Counted from the first letter of the stretch, positions 25,297-35,146 are shown. The stretch: 64,000 bases of DNA from Prorocentrum cordatum (GCA_963575745.1 CAUYUJ010018337.1:140001-204000); one strand, 5' to 3'. Numbers and translations are program-made. Notes: generated by a model not told the origin, from the sequence alone.

Positions 25297-25561
25297 GTGA
25301 CGCAAGCTCGTCCGATATAATATGGCCTTCACCATGCCTCCAGGAGGCGCAAGCGGCCTCCCAGTGATGCCCCCAGGAGGCCAACATCATTCTGAACCCT
25401 AAGGTCGTGCAATGTGTTTTGACGTCGCGTCTTTTCGCGCCCGATGGGCTTCCGAGACCTCAAGATGGCTCCGGGATCGCCTCCGAGAGCCCAAGGAGCG
25501 GCTGCAAGACGGCCCCGAAGGTCCTAACAGAGCCCCAGCAACGACACAAGAGGGCGCACAG

Positions 25562-25795
25562 AGTTGTTGTTTCCTGGGCTCCAGAGGTGCAGCGCTAAGT
25601 GCAGGCACTCCCTTGTTTAACCAATGTCGAAAAGGGACCCCGAAGCCCCCAAGAGAGTCCGAAGGGTGCCAGCATGCGCGGGGCTCCAAAGGTGCAGCGC
25701 TAATTGCCGGCGCTCCCTTGTTTGACCAATGTCCAGGGGCCCGAAAAGGCGTCCCGAAGCCCCCAAGAAAGTCTAAAAAGCGCCAACATGCGCGT
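25562..25795. repeat. tandem duplication, ~120-bp unit
   Basis: Two units of 'gggctcca.aggtgcagcgctaa.tgc.ggc.ctcccttgttt.accaatgtc' ending with 'ccgaagcccccaaga.agtc...gccagcatgcgcg'. A related 'gcgctaattaaaccccccctcttgtttgatcg' occurs at about 4486-4517. Confidence 0.75.
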
Positions 25796-25799
25796 GAAG

Positions 25800-26330
25800 C
25801 GTAAATGATTCATCCTCTCAGGCATTGCAACCTAAGGAAACGCAATCACGAAGAGCACGCGAGCAATTCGGTGGCACGAACCCTCTTAGCCTGAAGCGCC
25901 CTGAACAATTAGCATCTGAGTCAGAACATACCTCAGCCCCTGGCAACGACAGGGACAGAGACAATGAGAGGAGGTGTCCCACAACATGAATGAATATGCA
26001 GATGGGAGGGGCTGGAGAAAGGGCAAAGTCGCGTGCGCATGGCCAGTACTCTCCCTTCCTAACAGCTCCCCCCGCTGCACTGTTTCTCTGTTGGGCAGGT
26101 TGAACTCAGCAAAAAGCCCCGAGGACTCCGCCTCAACCTTCCACACGATGCGACCACGAGGTCGCCTTCGCGTGGGTCAAACTGAAATTGATGGCATGAG
26201 CTCCGCCTGCAGAGGCTGCCCGGAAGCCCGCGTGAGGTCCGCGACATGGAGCGCCTGATCTCACGGGTGCTTCTCGTGAGTTGTGCATATCTTGATCGCA
26301 CCGTCTGTCTGAAACTCCTGAGCTCTAAGA
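25800..26330. other. spacer, no gene seen
   Basis: No repeat or coding region recognised. Confidence 0.35.
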
Positions 26331-26331
26331 T

Positions 26332-26519
26332 TGTGGATGCCACGACAATGGACACCCTGACAGTCCTATTCTTGAATCTAAAATGTATTAAGAATGTGTA
26401 ACGCATATGCAAAACGTTTCAAACATGATTTTGACATATGGACAACATGTTTGAAACATCTTTTAGACCTCTGGAAATTATTTGGCAGCATGCTTTCTCT
26501 CCATGAATCGACTTTCACA
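26332..26519. mobile_element. hAT-like MITE, family M6, copy c
   Basis: 188 bp. The left end (T)TGTGGATGCCACGACAATGG and the complement of the right end TTGTGAAAGTCGATTCATGG are inverted. Flanking sequence is CTCTAAGA on both sides, an 8-bp target duplication as expected for hAT-superfamily elements (established for that superfamily). The copies at 1314 and 2157 lack a clear duplication. Confidence 0.8.
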
Positions 26520-26928
26520 ACTCTAAGAGAGCATCTCGAGATAGCCTGACCGCGCGAACAGCCCCTCGTCCGAGCCCCTCGCTCGAGGCGTCCGCTGCCC
26601 CTGACCGGCTGGACGCCACCTCGAGCCCCCAGAGGAGCAGCCCCGTGGCATCCGCGCGACACATCTTGGACTCTGTGGCGTGTGCAGTGTCGGAGACGTG
26701 CCCGACAGTGGGGGCGCCAGAGGAGATAGGAGGGGGGCTGCGCACCACGGCCCCAGGCATGTACGCGGACGATGGGGGGCGCGGGGACGTGCTGAAAGAA
26801 GATGGGGGCCATGGGATCTGGGGAAGATCATGGCCCCTGCTATGAGATTCACCCACCTAGTTAGTCATCGCTCCCCTCTTGGCCGCCCCCGCCATCTCTG
26901 CTTCATTCGGGTGATCACTCATACCTGT

Positions 26929-26965
26929 GTTAGGAGGCAACTCCTGGGAGGTTTTCGACAGAACG
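26929..26965. mobile_element. solo left end of family M2
   Basis: 'taggaggcaactcctgggaggttttcg' matches the M2 left end. The matching right end was not found downstream, so this is a fragment or a much-expanded element. Confidence 0.55.
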
Positions 26966-26989
26966 ATGAAAGGCTAGAGCGACCGAGGA

Positions 26990-27900
26990 CAACGATGTTG
27001 AAAACGCGCTGGCGTTTAGAACGAAAAAGGAAACCGAACGTTCAAAACGAACGTTGAGAAACGACACCGGTGCCCCCAGAAAACAAAACAAAAAACAAGG
27101 CTGCAATTCAGCGAGAAAAAAACATGACAAACGGAACGAACGTCAGACCACGCTGAGATCCCGTGGTTGGCCATATTTCGTGTTTCGCGTGTCCCCCCTT
27201 CACGAAAAACAGTAACCACGAACAACAAAACAACGAAAAGCAAAACGAACCACGAAACGAACAACAAAACGAGCACCCAGAACCACGGCTGGGGCTACGG
27301 CAGAGGGTGGGGCCCAGGCTGAAGGTCAGGCCAGGAGCGCAACAACTATAACGAGGGAGGAAACAGCGAAACGAAACACGGCGCGAAACGAACGCCCTGA
27401 ATTATGGCTGGGGCTACAGCAGGGACTGGGGCCCAGGATGAAGCTCAGGCCAGGAGCGCAACGACACAGCAAGAACATCAACAACGAAACGAAAAACGAA
27501 ACGAGCGCCCAAAAGCTATGGCCACAGCGAGGGGCGAATTCATGGCTGGGCCTCGGGCCAACGGAAACGAATAACAACGTTGACAAGAAACCGAACAACG
27601 AAACTCAAGATCAAGCAAGAGACGACATTCCTATCTAACGCCATCAGAACATCGACGAACAACGGCGGTGCGAAAAACAACGGACAGCGAAACGAACCGT
27701 GGAACTAAACGGAGCAACCAAAACGAACCACGAAACACAACTTTGCAATCGCAGCTAACAAAAAGAGCAACGAAACGCGCCCCCCAAAAAACGAGTACAC
27801 TTCAAACAAGTTTAAAACAAACAAAAATTGCAATGGCACAAAAAACGATCAACGAAATGAATAACAAAACAAGGGCCAACACCGAGCTAAACAGCGATGT
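26990..27900. repeat. A/C-rich, T-poor tract with an internal ~120-bp duplication
   Basis: The plus strand is dominated by AACGAA / AACAAC / AAAACG motifs and has very few T. Two units of 'ggctggggctac.gcag.g..tggggcccagg.tgaag.tcaggccaggagcgcaac' lie at 27286-27345 and 27405-27465. No coding evidence. Confidence 0.7.
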
Positions 27901-28540
27901 GCTCGGTCCCTGTCAGGCGACTTAGCCAGATTCAGGGTCCAGAAGACCGATTTAGCCCAGAATAAGCCTAGGTTTAAGCGGGATGATGCTGGATGAAGAC
28001 AGATTCTGACCATGGATATACCGGCGCAGATGCTGCATGTAACCTCTCAAGAGGTACACCCTAAGGGGAAGCCAAAAGGCACCAGTACCGCTACTCCCCG
28101 GACCTCTCCCGGGGTGCGTTCTGGCCAGAACTTCGAGGCGAATCCGGCAGTGGCGACGAGGGCCTCCCAAGCGACTCCCAAAAAGGCGACCACGAGGCAA
28201 GGGTGGTGGTATCCGTGCCCTGTCCTCCTCAGATCCAGAATCTCTGTCCCCTGGGCCAGCCTGAGAAGCTGTGCGCACGCGCCGCGCGCCTCGATCAACG
28301 CCCATTTAGCGGGGACTCCACTGGCGGGTACTTTGGCCAGTGACCCAGCGAACCCAACCCTTCCCGATGTGGGCAACGCTGCAGTGCCAGAGAGACGCCC
28401 GACAAGGGCAACTTCCGACAACTTCCCAAAGTACCCGTTAGTGAGTGCCCGTTACGCTGCCCCTGACTCGAGGCACGGGAGGCGCGGTGCACCGACCGCC
28501 GTGCACTGGCGGGTTCTTGCAGATGACACCAGTCGGGGAT

Positions 28541-28696
28541 GGACAGACCCCCCTTTAGCAAAACGTGGTTTAGTGAAAACGACCTGAAGCCCAAACCTGG
28601 CGGGCGCAAGCCTGGAAAATAACGGCCACGGCGCCCTCTCGAAAACCGAAAACGGACAGTTCACTAATCGACGTGTCACTGTTGGGGGTTCTGTCC
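28541..28696. mobile_element. MITE-like element family M7, copy b
   Basis: 156 bp with ends GGACAGACCCCCC and GGGGGTTCTGTCC. It shares internal blocks with 2821-2975. Confidence 0.8.
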
Positions 28697-28822
28697 GCCC
28701 CCGAACCAGGCAGGCGTGACTGAGCAGGCGGCGCCACGGCGTCGGGCGCCGGCGCAGCGCACCCGCCGCAGGAGGGTCGGGACGGTCACGGGTAAGGGAG
28801 CCCGAGATCTAACGTACAGCGT

Positions 28823-29209
28823 CAGGAGGCAACTACAGTCGGGGCGTTGACCTAAGGAACCTTAAATAAGGAACGAGGCCCCTTTTTTCCATAAGTTAAA
28901 CTTCGATTTCCGATCGAAAACATAAGGAAAACCTGAGGCAAGCTATGAAACACTTAAGGAACGCGGAGCCCCTCCCCAACCAAAAGGGTTCCTTCTTCAG
29001 GGCCCCGACTGTACTGGGAAATTATCTTCGGAAAGGTCAAGGAGGATTGAGCCCCATTTGGGAGCTGTTACGCCGGAATGGGCCTCGGACAAAGCAAGGT
29101 TAACCGGGATTCAGCGGGATTAGGCCAATGATTCAACGGGATTAAGCTGGATCCAGCCGGATTTCGGACCAGGGCAAAATCAGAATTTGAACCCCCAGGA
29201 GTTGCATCC
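28823..29209. mobile_element. MITE-like element family M2, copy b (interrupted)
   Basis: Left end 'aggaggcaactac' and right end 'ccaggagttgcatcc'. The first 12 bp are separated from the rest by the M3 element at 28835-29012. After it the sequence resumes with 'actgggaaattatcttcggaaagg', as in uninterrupted copies. Confidence 0.8.
28835..29012. mobile_element. MITE-like element family M3, nested in M2
   Basis: 178 bp bounded by ACAGTCGGGGC and GCCCCGACTGT, flanked by AC on each side. The interior has repeated 'aaggaac' and 'ttaaata/ataagttaaac' blocks and a palindrome 'ttcgatttccgatcgaaa'. No protein. Confidence 0.85.
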
Positions 29210-29213
29210 GAAA

Positions 29214-29390
29214 CAGTGGAGGCCAGTCCACGAGAAACCTACCACAAGAAACCCAGCCCTGAGACCCCAGGACGTCCATTGATTCTCGGTGTGGGAACGC
29301 CACGCTTGCCAATGCAAAGCCATCAAAACCCAAGAAACCCAGGGCACCTTGGAGGCAAGGAGGGTGTTTCTTGGCATGGGTCTCCACTGT
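29214..29390. mobile_element. MITE-like element family M11, copy b
   Basis: Ends ACAGTGGAGGCC and GGTCTCCACTGT. It lies directly between two M2 copies. See the copy at 24516-24685 for the shared minus-strand reading frame. Confidence 0.65.
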
Positions 29391-29405
29391 ATAGAAGAAA
29401 ACAAT

Positions 29406-29602
29406 TAGGAAGCAACTACTGGGAAGTTTTCGTCGGAAAGATTAAGGAGGATTAAGCCCCATTGGGGGGCTGTTACGCCGGAGTGGGCCTCGGATTAAGC
29501 CGGATTATGCGGGATTAAGCCAGATGAAGCGGGATTCAGCGGGATTAAGCCGGACTTCGGACCAGGGCAAACTCATAATTTGACCTCCCAGGAGTTACAT
29601 CC
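29406..29602. mobile_element. MITE-like element family M2, copy c (uninterrupted)
   Basis: 197 bp, from 'aggaagcaactactgggaagttttcg' to 'ttgacctcccaggagttacatcc'. Between the ends lie 'ggattaagcccc', 'gctgttacgccgga.tgggcctcgga', then tandem 'gggattaagc' units. This copy shows what the interrupted ones looked like. Confidence 0.85.
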
Positions 29603-29797
29603 GAAAAACAAGACCAAGGTATTTTGCAATTTTCAGGCTCCAAAAGCCCTCGACCAACCCAACGACCGTCGAAACATGACGCAGGATGGCAAGCCGGTCC
29701 TGAGAGTGGGTCCAAACTTTCGGGGACCCCGTTGGGAAACAAACACGGCATCATATTTCTGGGGAGTCTTGGGTGTCGTGGATCGTGGGGCATTTGT

Positions 29798-30014
29798 TAG
29801 GAGGCAACTACTGGGAGGATTTCGCTGGAAAGATCAAGGAGGATTAAGCCCCATTTGGGAGCTGTTACGCCGGAGTGGGCCTCGGATTAAGCGGGATTAA
29901 ACCGGATTAAGCGGGATTAAACCGGATTAAGCGGGATTAAGCGGGATTGAGCGGGATTAAGCCGGACTTCGGATCAGTGCAAAATCAGAATTTGACCTCC
30001 CAGGAGTTGCATCC
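29798..30014. mobile_element. MITE-like element family M2, copy d (uninterrupted)
   Basis: 217 bp. Same ends and interior as copy c, but with more GGATTAAGC units (about eight), which accounts for the extra length. Confidence 0.85.
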
Positions 30015-30878
30015 CAACATTTGGGGGTGTCGACTGTCCGTGGGGAGACCCTCATGCACTGTCGTGGCAGGCGTGACCTTTCTTGGCACCGTGGCGCCGC
30101 GCGGTGGTCTCCTCGCTCTTGCGCGCCCCGACCCCTGGAAAAGGGCACGTCTGCTCCCCAGAGCAATTGGGGTTCGCAACCCTGTCTTCTTCGCACCCCT
30201 GCGGATCGACCGGCCAACAGACAAGAAGAGAGCTCATAACCAGTGCCATCCAATGACATCGGGCGAACACGAGCATCGACACCAATCAGATGCATCTGGC
30301 GGACGGCACGGCGGAACTCCTTGACGGCCGTGTTGGTCGTCTCGAGGAGCTTTTGAAGCTCGTCCTGCGGAGGTGCGGTCATACATTGGGAAGGCAAACT
30401 CTCAAGGGAACGAATCTACACTAGCAACTTTAAAATATTTAGTTCATGCTACGGGTCCGACCTTCACATTCGAATCACGAAGCACGCATGACCAGCTATG
30501 TGTAAGAAGCCGGCAACACATTTAAAAACGCTGCGTCCCAAATGCTTTGTGCACCGTGCGCGCCCGATGGGCTAAACCGAAAACGAGCCCGTGCGCATAT
30601 AAATCTATCACGTGGCATGATGATGGCACGGAAGTGTTTGGTGGGTAACACACACGTCCGACACGCCCGACATACACTTCCTCTGGCGATGCCCGTGTGT
30701 TGTGACTGCCGATGTATGTATAACCTGCCATATACACGTCACGTGCAACAGCATGTAGACACAAATGTATGGATACCGTGCACGCGTGGGGTGAATGCGA
30801 AGAGGGGGTGCCCACAGGAGCTGATACTGGAGGCAAAGATGCATTCCACGCGCCAGCAACATGATACCATGGCGTCGT
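30015..30878. other. spacer, no gene seen
   Basis: No repeat family or coding domain recognised on either strand. Confidence 0.35.
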
Positions 30879-31038
30879 GAAGGGGCCCTGGGACACAAAT
30901 AAATACACACAAACAACAGGATTCCCTGTATTTTCCCAAATGTTCTAGGTTTTTGTCTTCCCCCACTTTTCATATTTTCCGATATTTTCCTGGGGATCGA
31001 CGATTAATTGTGTCTGTGTGTTTTTTCCCCTCCTGAAT
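30879..31038. mobile_element. dispersed element family M4, copy d
   Basis: Uninterrupted 160-bp copy with 'gaaggggccctgggacacaaataaatacacacaaac' at the left and 'gtgtctgtgtg...cctcctgaa' at the right. Confidence 0.75.
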
Positions 31039-31239
31039 CCACACTACGAATGCGCCGCGCGACCTTCGGGGCATCTGTAGGGAATGGGCATGGCCTGATG
31101 ACGAAAAGAAGCACCAGACCCCTCGAGGAACATCTCGTTCAGGGGAAGCGTGCGCATTCCAGGACATCAATCTCAATATCCAGACACGTAGACAGGCTTG
31201 ATTTAAGGCGGGGTTTTCGGACTCAACCGACTCAACCTG

Positions 31240-31545
31240 ATTTTGCATCATCGTCATCATCATCGTCATCATCGTCGTCATGATATTCATCATCGTCCGC
31301 GTCATCGCCATCATCATCACCATCTCCTCACCATCGTCGTCATCATAATATCCATCATCATTTCCTCGTCATCGTCATCATCATGTAGTGATGATGATGA
31401 ATAAATCAAGACCCGCATGACGATGATGGCGGCGTGAACATGTTGATGATGATGATGACGATGATGATGAATCCGATGATTGCGGTGATGATGGCGATGA
31501 AGATGATGATGCTGATGATGATGAAGATGACGATAACCTTCTTTC
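31240..31545. repeat. CAT tract facing GAT tract (imperfect fold-back)
   Basis: Plus-strand CATCAT/CGTCATC sequence to about 31383 turns into GATGAT/GACGATG sequence to about 31540, so the two halves are approximately complementary. It marks the left edge of the gene-bearing half of the window. Confidence 0.85.
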
Positions 31546-31569
31546 GGACTGCGCGGGCCGTGCTGAGTA

Positions 31570-32540
31570 CTAACCGGAAAGCCCCACAGCCTCCGTGGAA
31601 GCGGGCCACCGCATTTCGTCAAGCACGTCCGTGAGGTCGGGCAGCGCCACGGGGACCCGTGCCAAGTGATCGGCCACGACGTGGTTGACGACGTTGAAGA
31701 ACTCCTTCGGGGCAGGCGTGGCGTCGATCCTGCGCGCCCTGAACTTCCGAAAGACGTCGGAGCGGATCATGACGGCGATCTGCAGCCTGCTGTCGTCTAC
31801 GCGCTGTTGCAGCTCGTGGTGGGTCGCGAAACAGTCCCGGCAGTCCGCGGAGGCGCGGTGGTGCACGTTGTGCTCGAGGGAGGACAGGGTGCCCATGTAG
31901 AAGGACCCAGGCTTTTGTTCGAGGGTGACGATCCTTCCGCAAGTGGCTGTGCTCGAGGGTGGCGCCCCATCATGTGCTCCCAGGACCCCTGGGATCCTCA
32001 CTTGCACGGAGCGCGCCCCGAAAATCGTCGCGGCCGCGTGCAACAGGGAGCATCCGCCATCTGTATGCCAACCATCGTCCCGCGCGCCTGGTTGCATGAG
32101 CTGGATCGATGCGTGCGCGAACACGTTGTCGGCGAAGTGCTCTGTCATGATGGGCTTTCCGCTCTGCTCGACGATGGCAGGTGGCATGCCGTCGGCTTTG
32201 ACAGCCTCGCGCATTTTGTCTCCCAGCTGTTGCAGCCGCGGGCGCATCTTCTTCCGCAGCGCTCGCACGAAGGCGGCCATGTGGGGCGAGGGGGTGATCT
32301 GCAAATTCCCGTCCTTGTTGAGGCTGCGGCACTTCGGGTGGCTTTCGTCGTCCACGATGCCTGCGACCTCTGTTTTCAAGCCCTTTGCCGCCTCGTCGCC
32401 GCGGGCGCATTTGGAGACGGTTGCTCCCGTGTCCAGGCGCTCCTCGGCCAAATTATGCCAGCACGGGTCTCTCTGCAAGAAACGGAGCAAGTCTGGGTCC
32501 AGCTCCGCCTCCGCTATCGCGCCCGTGCCGTTTTTCCTTG
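31570..32540 (-). CDS. 2-oxoglutarate/Fe(II) oxygenase-like domain, C-terminal part of the kinase-like gene copy 1
   Basis: A reading frame open to a stop at 31570. It carries 'GWHTDGGCSLLH' (H and D codons at 32059-32067), then 'TIFGARSVQVRI', then 'LEQKPGSFYMGTLSSLEHNV' with a histidine at 31870-31872. The HxD...H spacing, the glycine/serine turn after HTD and the 'PG.FY.G' step before the last His match the double-stranded beta-helix of 2OG-Fe(II) oxygenases such as the AlkB-like group (family knowledge). An Arg or Lys for 2-oxoglutarate cannot be assigned by eye. There is no ATG near the 5' end of the frame, and it overlaps the end of the kinase frame in a shifted register, so I infer it is joined to the kinase exon by splicing or by a frame change near 32530. 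The substrate is unknown. Confidence 0.6.
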
Positions 32541-35146
32541 CGCCATGGAGATGCGCGCGTCGAGCTGGGCGCCAGCCGGCTGCAGGAAGCGACGAGCCCT
32601 TAGACGACTGATGGTCGCTCTGGCGCCAGGGTGCCAAAGCAGGCAGCTCTCGGCGGCCTTCAACAAGTCTGGGGGGCAGTCTGCAAGTTCGTCAACGGGC
32701 CAGCGTCCTCGGCCGTCGAGCGCCTTTGCTGCTTCAGCTTTTAGCCAATCCTCGCCCGACCGCTTGAACCACATCTCAAAGAAAGGCAGGTTGTCCAGCC
32801 ACTGGGCGGGTTCCTGGTCCTCGAAATTGTAGAAGTCTCCCGACCCTGGCTCCGTGCCTGGGATCCCCAAGACCTCCCTGCAGAAAACCACGAAGTCTTT
32901 CGGGTGCCCCCCTGGATGCCCGAGCGCGCCGCAAGGCTCTGGTTGGAACAACACCTTGCGCGTGTACAACTCCGCCAACAGGCACCCGATGGACCACATG
33001 TCCAGGTCCTCTGAGTAGCCAAGAAAACGTCTACCGCTCTGTAAGCGGGCGGGCGTACTCCGAGGTCATCGCAGGTCGGGCTGTAGCGCAGTTTCTTCTT
33101 CAACCTGCCATGGGGATCCGCCATCTCCGCACAGCCGGGGTCGGCGAGCACCACCTGCGGAGAGGGGCGGATGGAGGAGAGGGGAGCGACGGCGACTGAC
33201 CTCCCCCTGGAGGGAAGGGCGGGATAGAGGGCACGACGACGGCATCTCGGGGGAAGGGTGGAACTCCCTTGTTAGAACTCGGTGTGAGACCTAACATGAA
33301 GGCTAGTGAAATAAGCTGAGCTCTGACCTCGTCTATGAGGGCGTCGCCGGAGCTCTAACATGCTATGTTAGAGCTCCATGGGAGCTCTAACACGCTATGT
33401 TAGAGCTCCATCGGAGCTCTCACATGCTATGTTAGAGCTCCCTGGGGAGATCTGACATGCTAGGTTAGGGCCCCCATGGAGCTCTAACATGGCATGTTAG
33501 AGCTCCATGGGAGCTCTGACATATCATGTTAGAGCTCCCTGGGAGCTCTAACATGGTATCACGTGCTATGTTAAAGCTCCCTGGGAGCTCTAACATACTA
33601 TGTTAGAGCTCCATGTGAGCCCTGACAACTCGGGATCTTAGTCGAAGAAACGACGATGATGACGAGGATGACGACGACGACAAGGATGACGAGGACGACG
33701 ATGATGACGAGGCGACGAGGACGACGACGACGAGGCGACGAGGACGACGACGAGGACGACGAGGATGACGAAGATGACGAGGACGACGAGGACGACGAGG
33801 ACAGCGAGGACGACGAGGACGACGAGGACGAGGAGGACGAGGAGGAGGAGGACGACGACGACGGCGGCGACGACGACGGCGACGACGACGTCGACGACGA
33901 GCGCCTCGAAGGCACTCGGGATCTGCCAGTCGAACTGCAGCTTGCTCTTTGGGCACGGCGCGGCGGGATCCCATTCGCCGAGCTCACGTGATACAAGTGC
34001 CCTCTTTTCGAAGCAGCCGCGCGTCTGCGGCGATCCTCGCATCAGGATGTTCGCGGGCTTGATGTCGCAATGAATGAGGCCCCTGTCGTGCATGTACTGG
34101 AGCCCTTCGAGAACGCTGTTCAGGACGTGGCGCATCCCTGTCTGCGCGAAGGAGGACTTCTTGAGGAATTGGCGGACATCGATCTCGAACAACTCGTACA
34201 GGAGGCCGATGTGCTCCGTACATTTCCAATCTATCCTTGGTACTGGCTGTTGCAGTTATCGGTGCGCTTTCTTCGGGACTGTTGCAGTTCCTGGGCACAA
34301 CCTCCTGAAAAGGCCCACGTCGAGTAAGCGAACGAGACGCGGGTGCGTGCCCACAGCACCGTGGCGCGTGACCTAATCCAGGGCCCCTCCGACGGCATCC
34401 GTATTGAACCCCTTCTGCGCATCGCTGGGGTCGCCCCGCAGCATCACGATCGCAAGGCCAATCTTGTCGCCCCGTCGCGTGCCCAAGTAGACCTTGCCGA
34501 AAGAGCCCTGACCGAGCTCCCCTCCTTCCCACTGCACGTCGTACTCGAGCGGGAGGTCCTCGCACTTGCCGTTCTGTTTATTTTGGTACGCGTGCCCGAC
34601 CGCGTCGAGCTTCAGCGCAAGTAGATTCACACGACCCTCGTCGTGGGACACCGCTCTCGGACCAGCAGGCCCGCGACGAGCAGCTGCCGGTGGCGTAGGC
34701 TCCGATGCCCCGTCCGCGGCGGGAGCGAGCACCTTCCCCAGCGCGTCCTCTAGGGTTTCTCCTGCGACACCGTGGTCCTCGGCGACAGCTGGCTCATCTT
34801 CTGCAGCGTTAGCTGTTCCAGCCCATTTCGCGCACCCTGGCGCCCCCGCAGGCTTGCTCACATAGTCTTTCCAGTTGGCGCCCAGCGCAATCTTGAGGAG
34901 CCGCGTGCAGGTGTCATGCGAAACTGGCTTTGGCCACGTCAACATACATTTGTTCTTCGTTACCTTCTCCAGCGTCACTTTTGCGGTCGGGGCCCCTTTT
35001 GCCACCCTGGCCATGCTATTGCTGCAGATCCCCCTCAGCTTCTTGTTGATCTTGTCGTTGTTCGACCCGTCACCCTGCAGGTAACAGCCCCACTTATAGA
35101 AGAGAGCCTTGTTCCTGTCGCGACCGCTGCCGCCCGGGGCAGCCAT
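32530..35146 (-). pseudogene. kinase-like gene, copy 1, with premature stop
   Basis: Start ATG at 35146. Residues 1-200 are an unrecognised N-terminal region. A glycine loop 'GQGSFGKV' follows at about 34490-34513. A 72-bp intron (34247-34318, GTGGGC...AACAG) separates 'HPRLVRLLD' from 'PVPRIDW' and 'YELFEIDVRQFL'. The catalytic loop 'HCDIKPANIL' is at about 34043-34072. A second intron (33155 to ~33897) filled with repeats joins 'AFEAL' to 'VVLADPGCAEM', then 'VRPPAYRAVDVFL' and 'GYSEDLDMWSIGCLLAELYT', a CMGC-type C-lobe. The usual VAIK lysine is not evident ('GLAIVMLRG'), DFG reads DPG and APE is absent, so activity is doubtful. A TAG at 34373-34375 (GAG in copy 2) breaks exon 1, and the frame changes by one base between VFL and GYSED. 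The next gene upstream lies on the same strand about 570 bp away. Confidence 0.65.
33155..33897 (-). repeat. kinase intron 2, copy 1: palindrome array plus GAC/GAG tract
   Basis: 33350-33620 holds about ten palindromic units (GTTAGAGCTCC..GGAGCTCTAAC). 33650-33897 is a GAC/GAG trinucleotide tract that reads as a GTC run on the minus strand. The acceptor CCGCAG|GTGGTG at 33155 is clear. The donor is inside or at the edge of the trinucleotide tract and cannot be placed exactly. Confidence 0.7.

Noticed and set aside
30460-30480. tRNA T-arm-like 'ttcgaatca'
   Set aside because: No matching acceptor, D or anticodon arms could be drawn around it; no tRNA was found anywhere in the window.
31666-32832. 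388-codon plus-strand frame
   Set aside because: Antisense to the oxygenase-like and kinase exons, which carry recognisable motifs on the minus strand.
33015-33030. Programmed frameshift site in the kinase
   Set aside because: No canonical slippery heptamer at the change of frame. A lost base or a short intron is simpler; kept only as a shared frame change.
33350-33620. CRISPR-like array
   Set aside because: Units are contiguous palindromes without unique spacers of constant length, and the context is eukaryotic.
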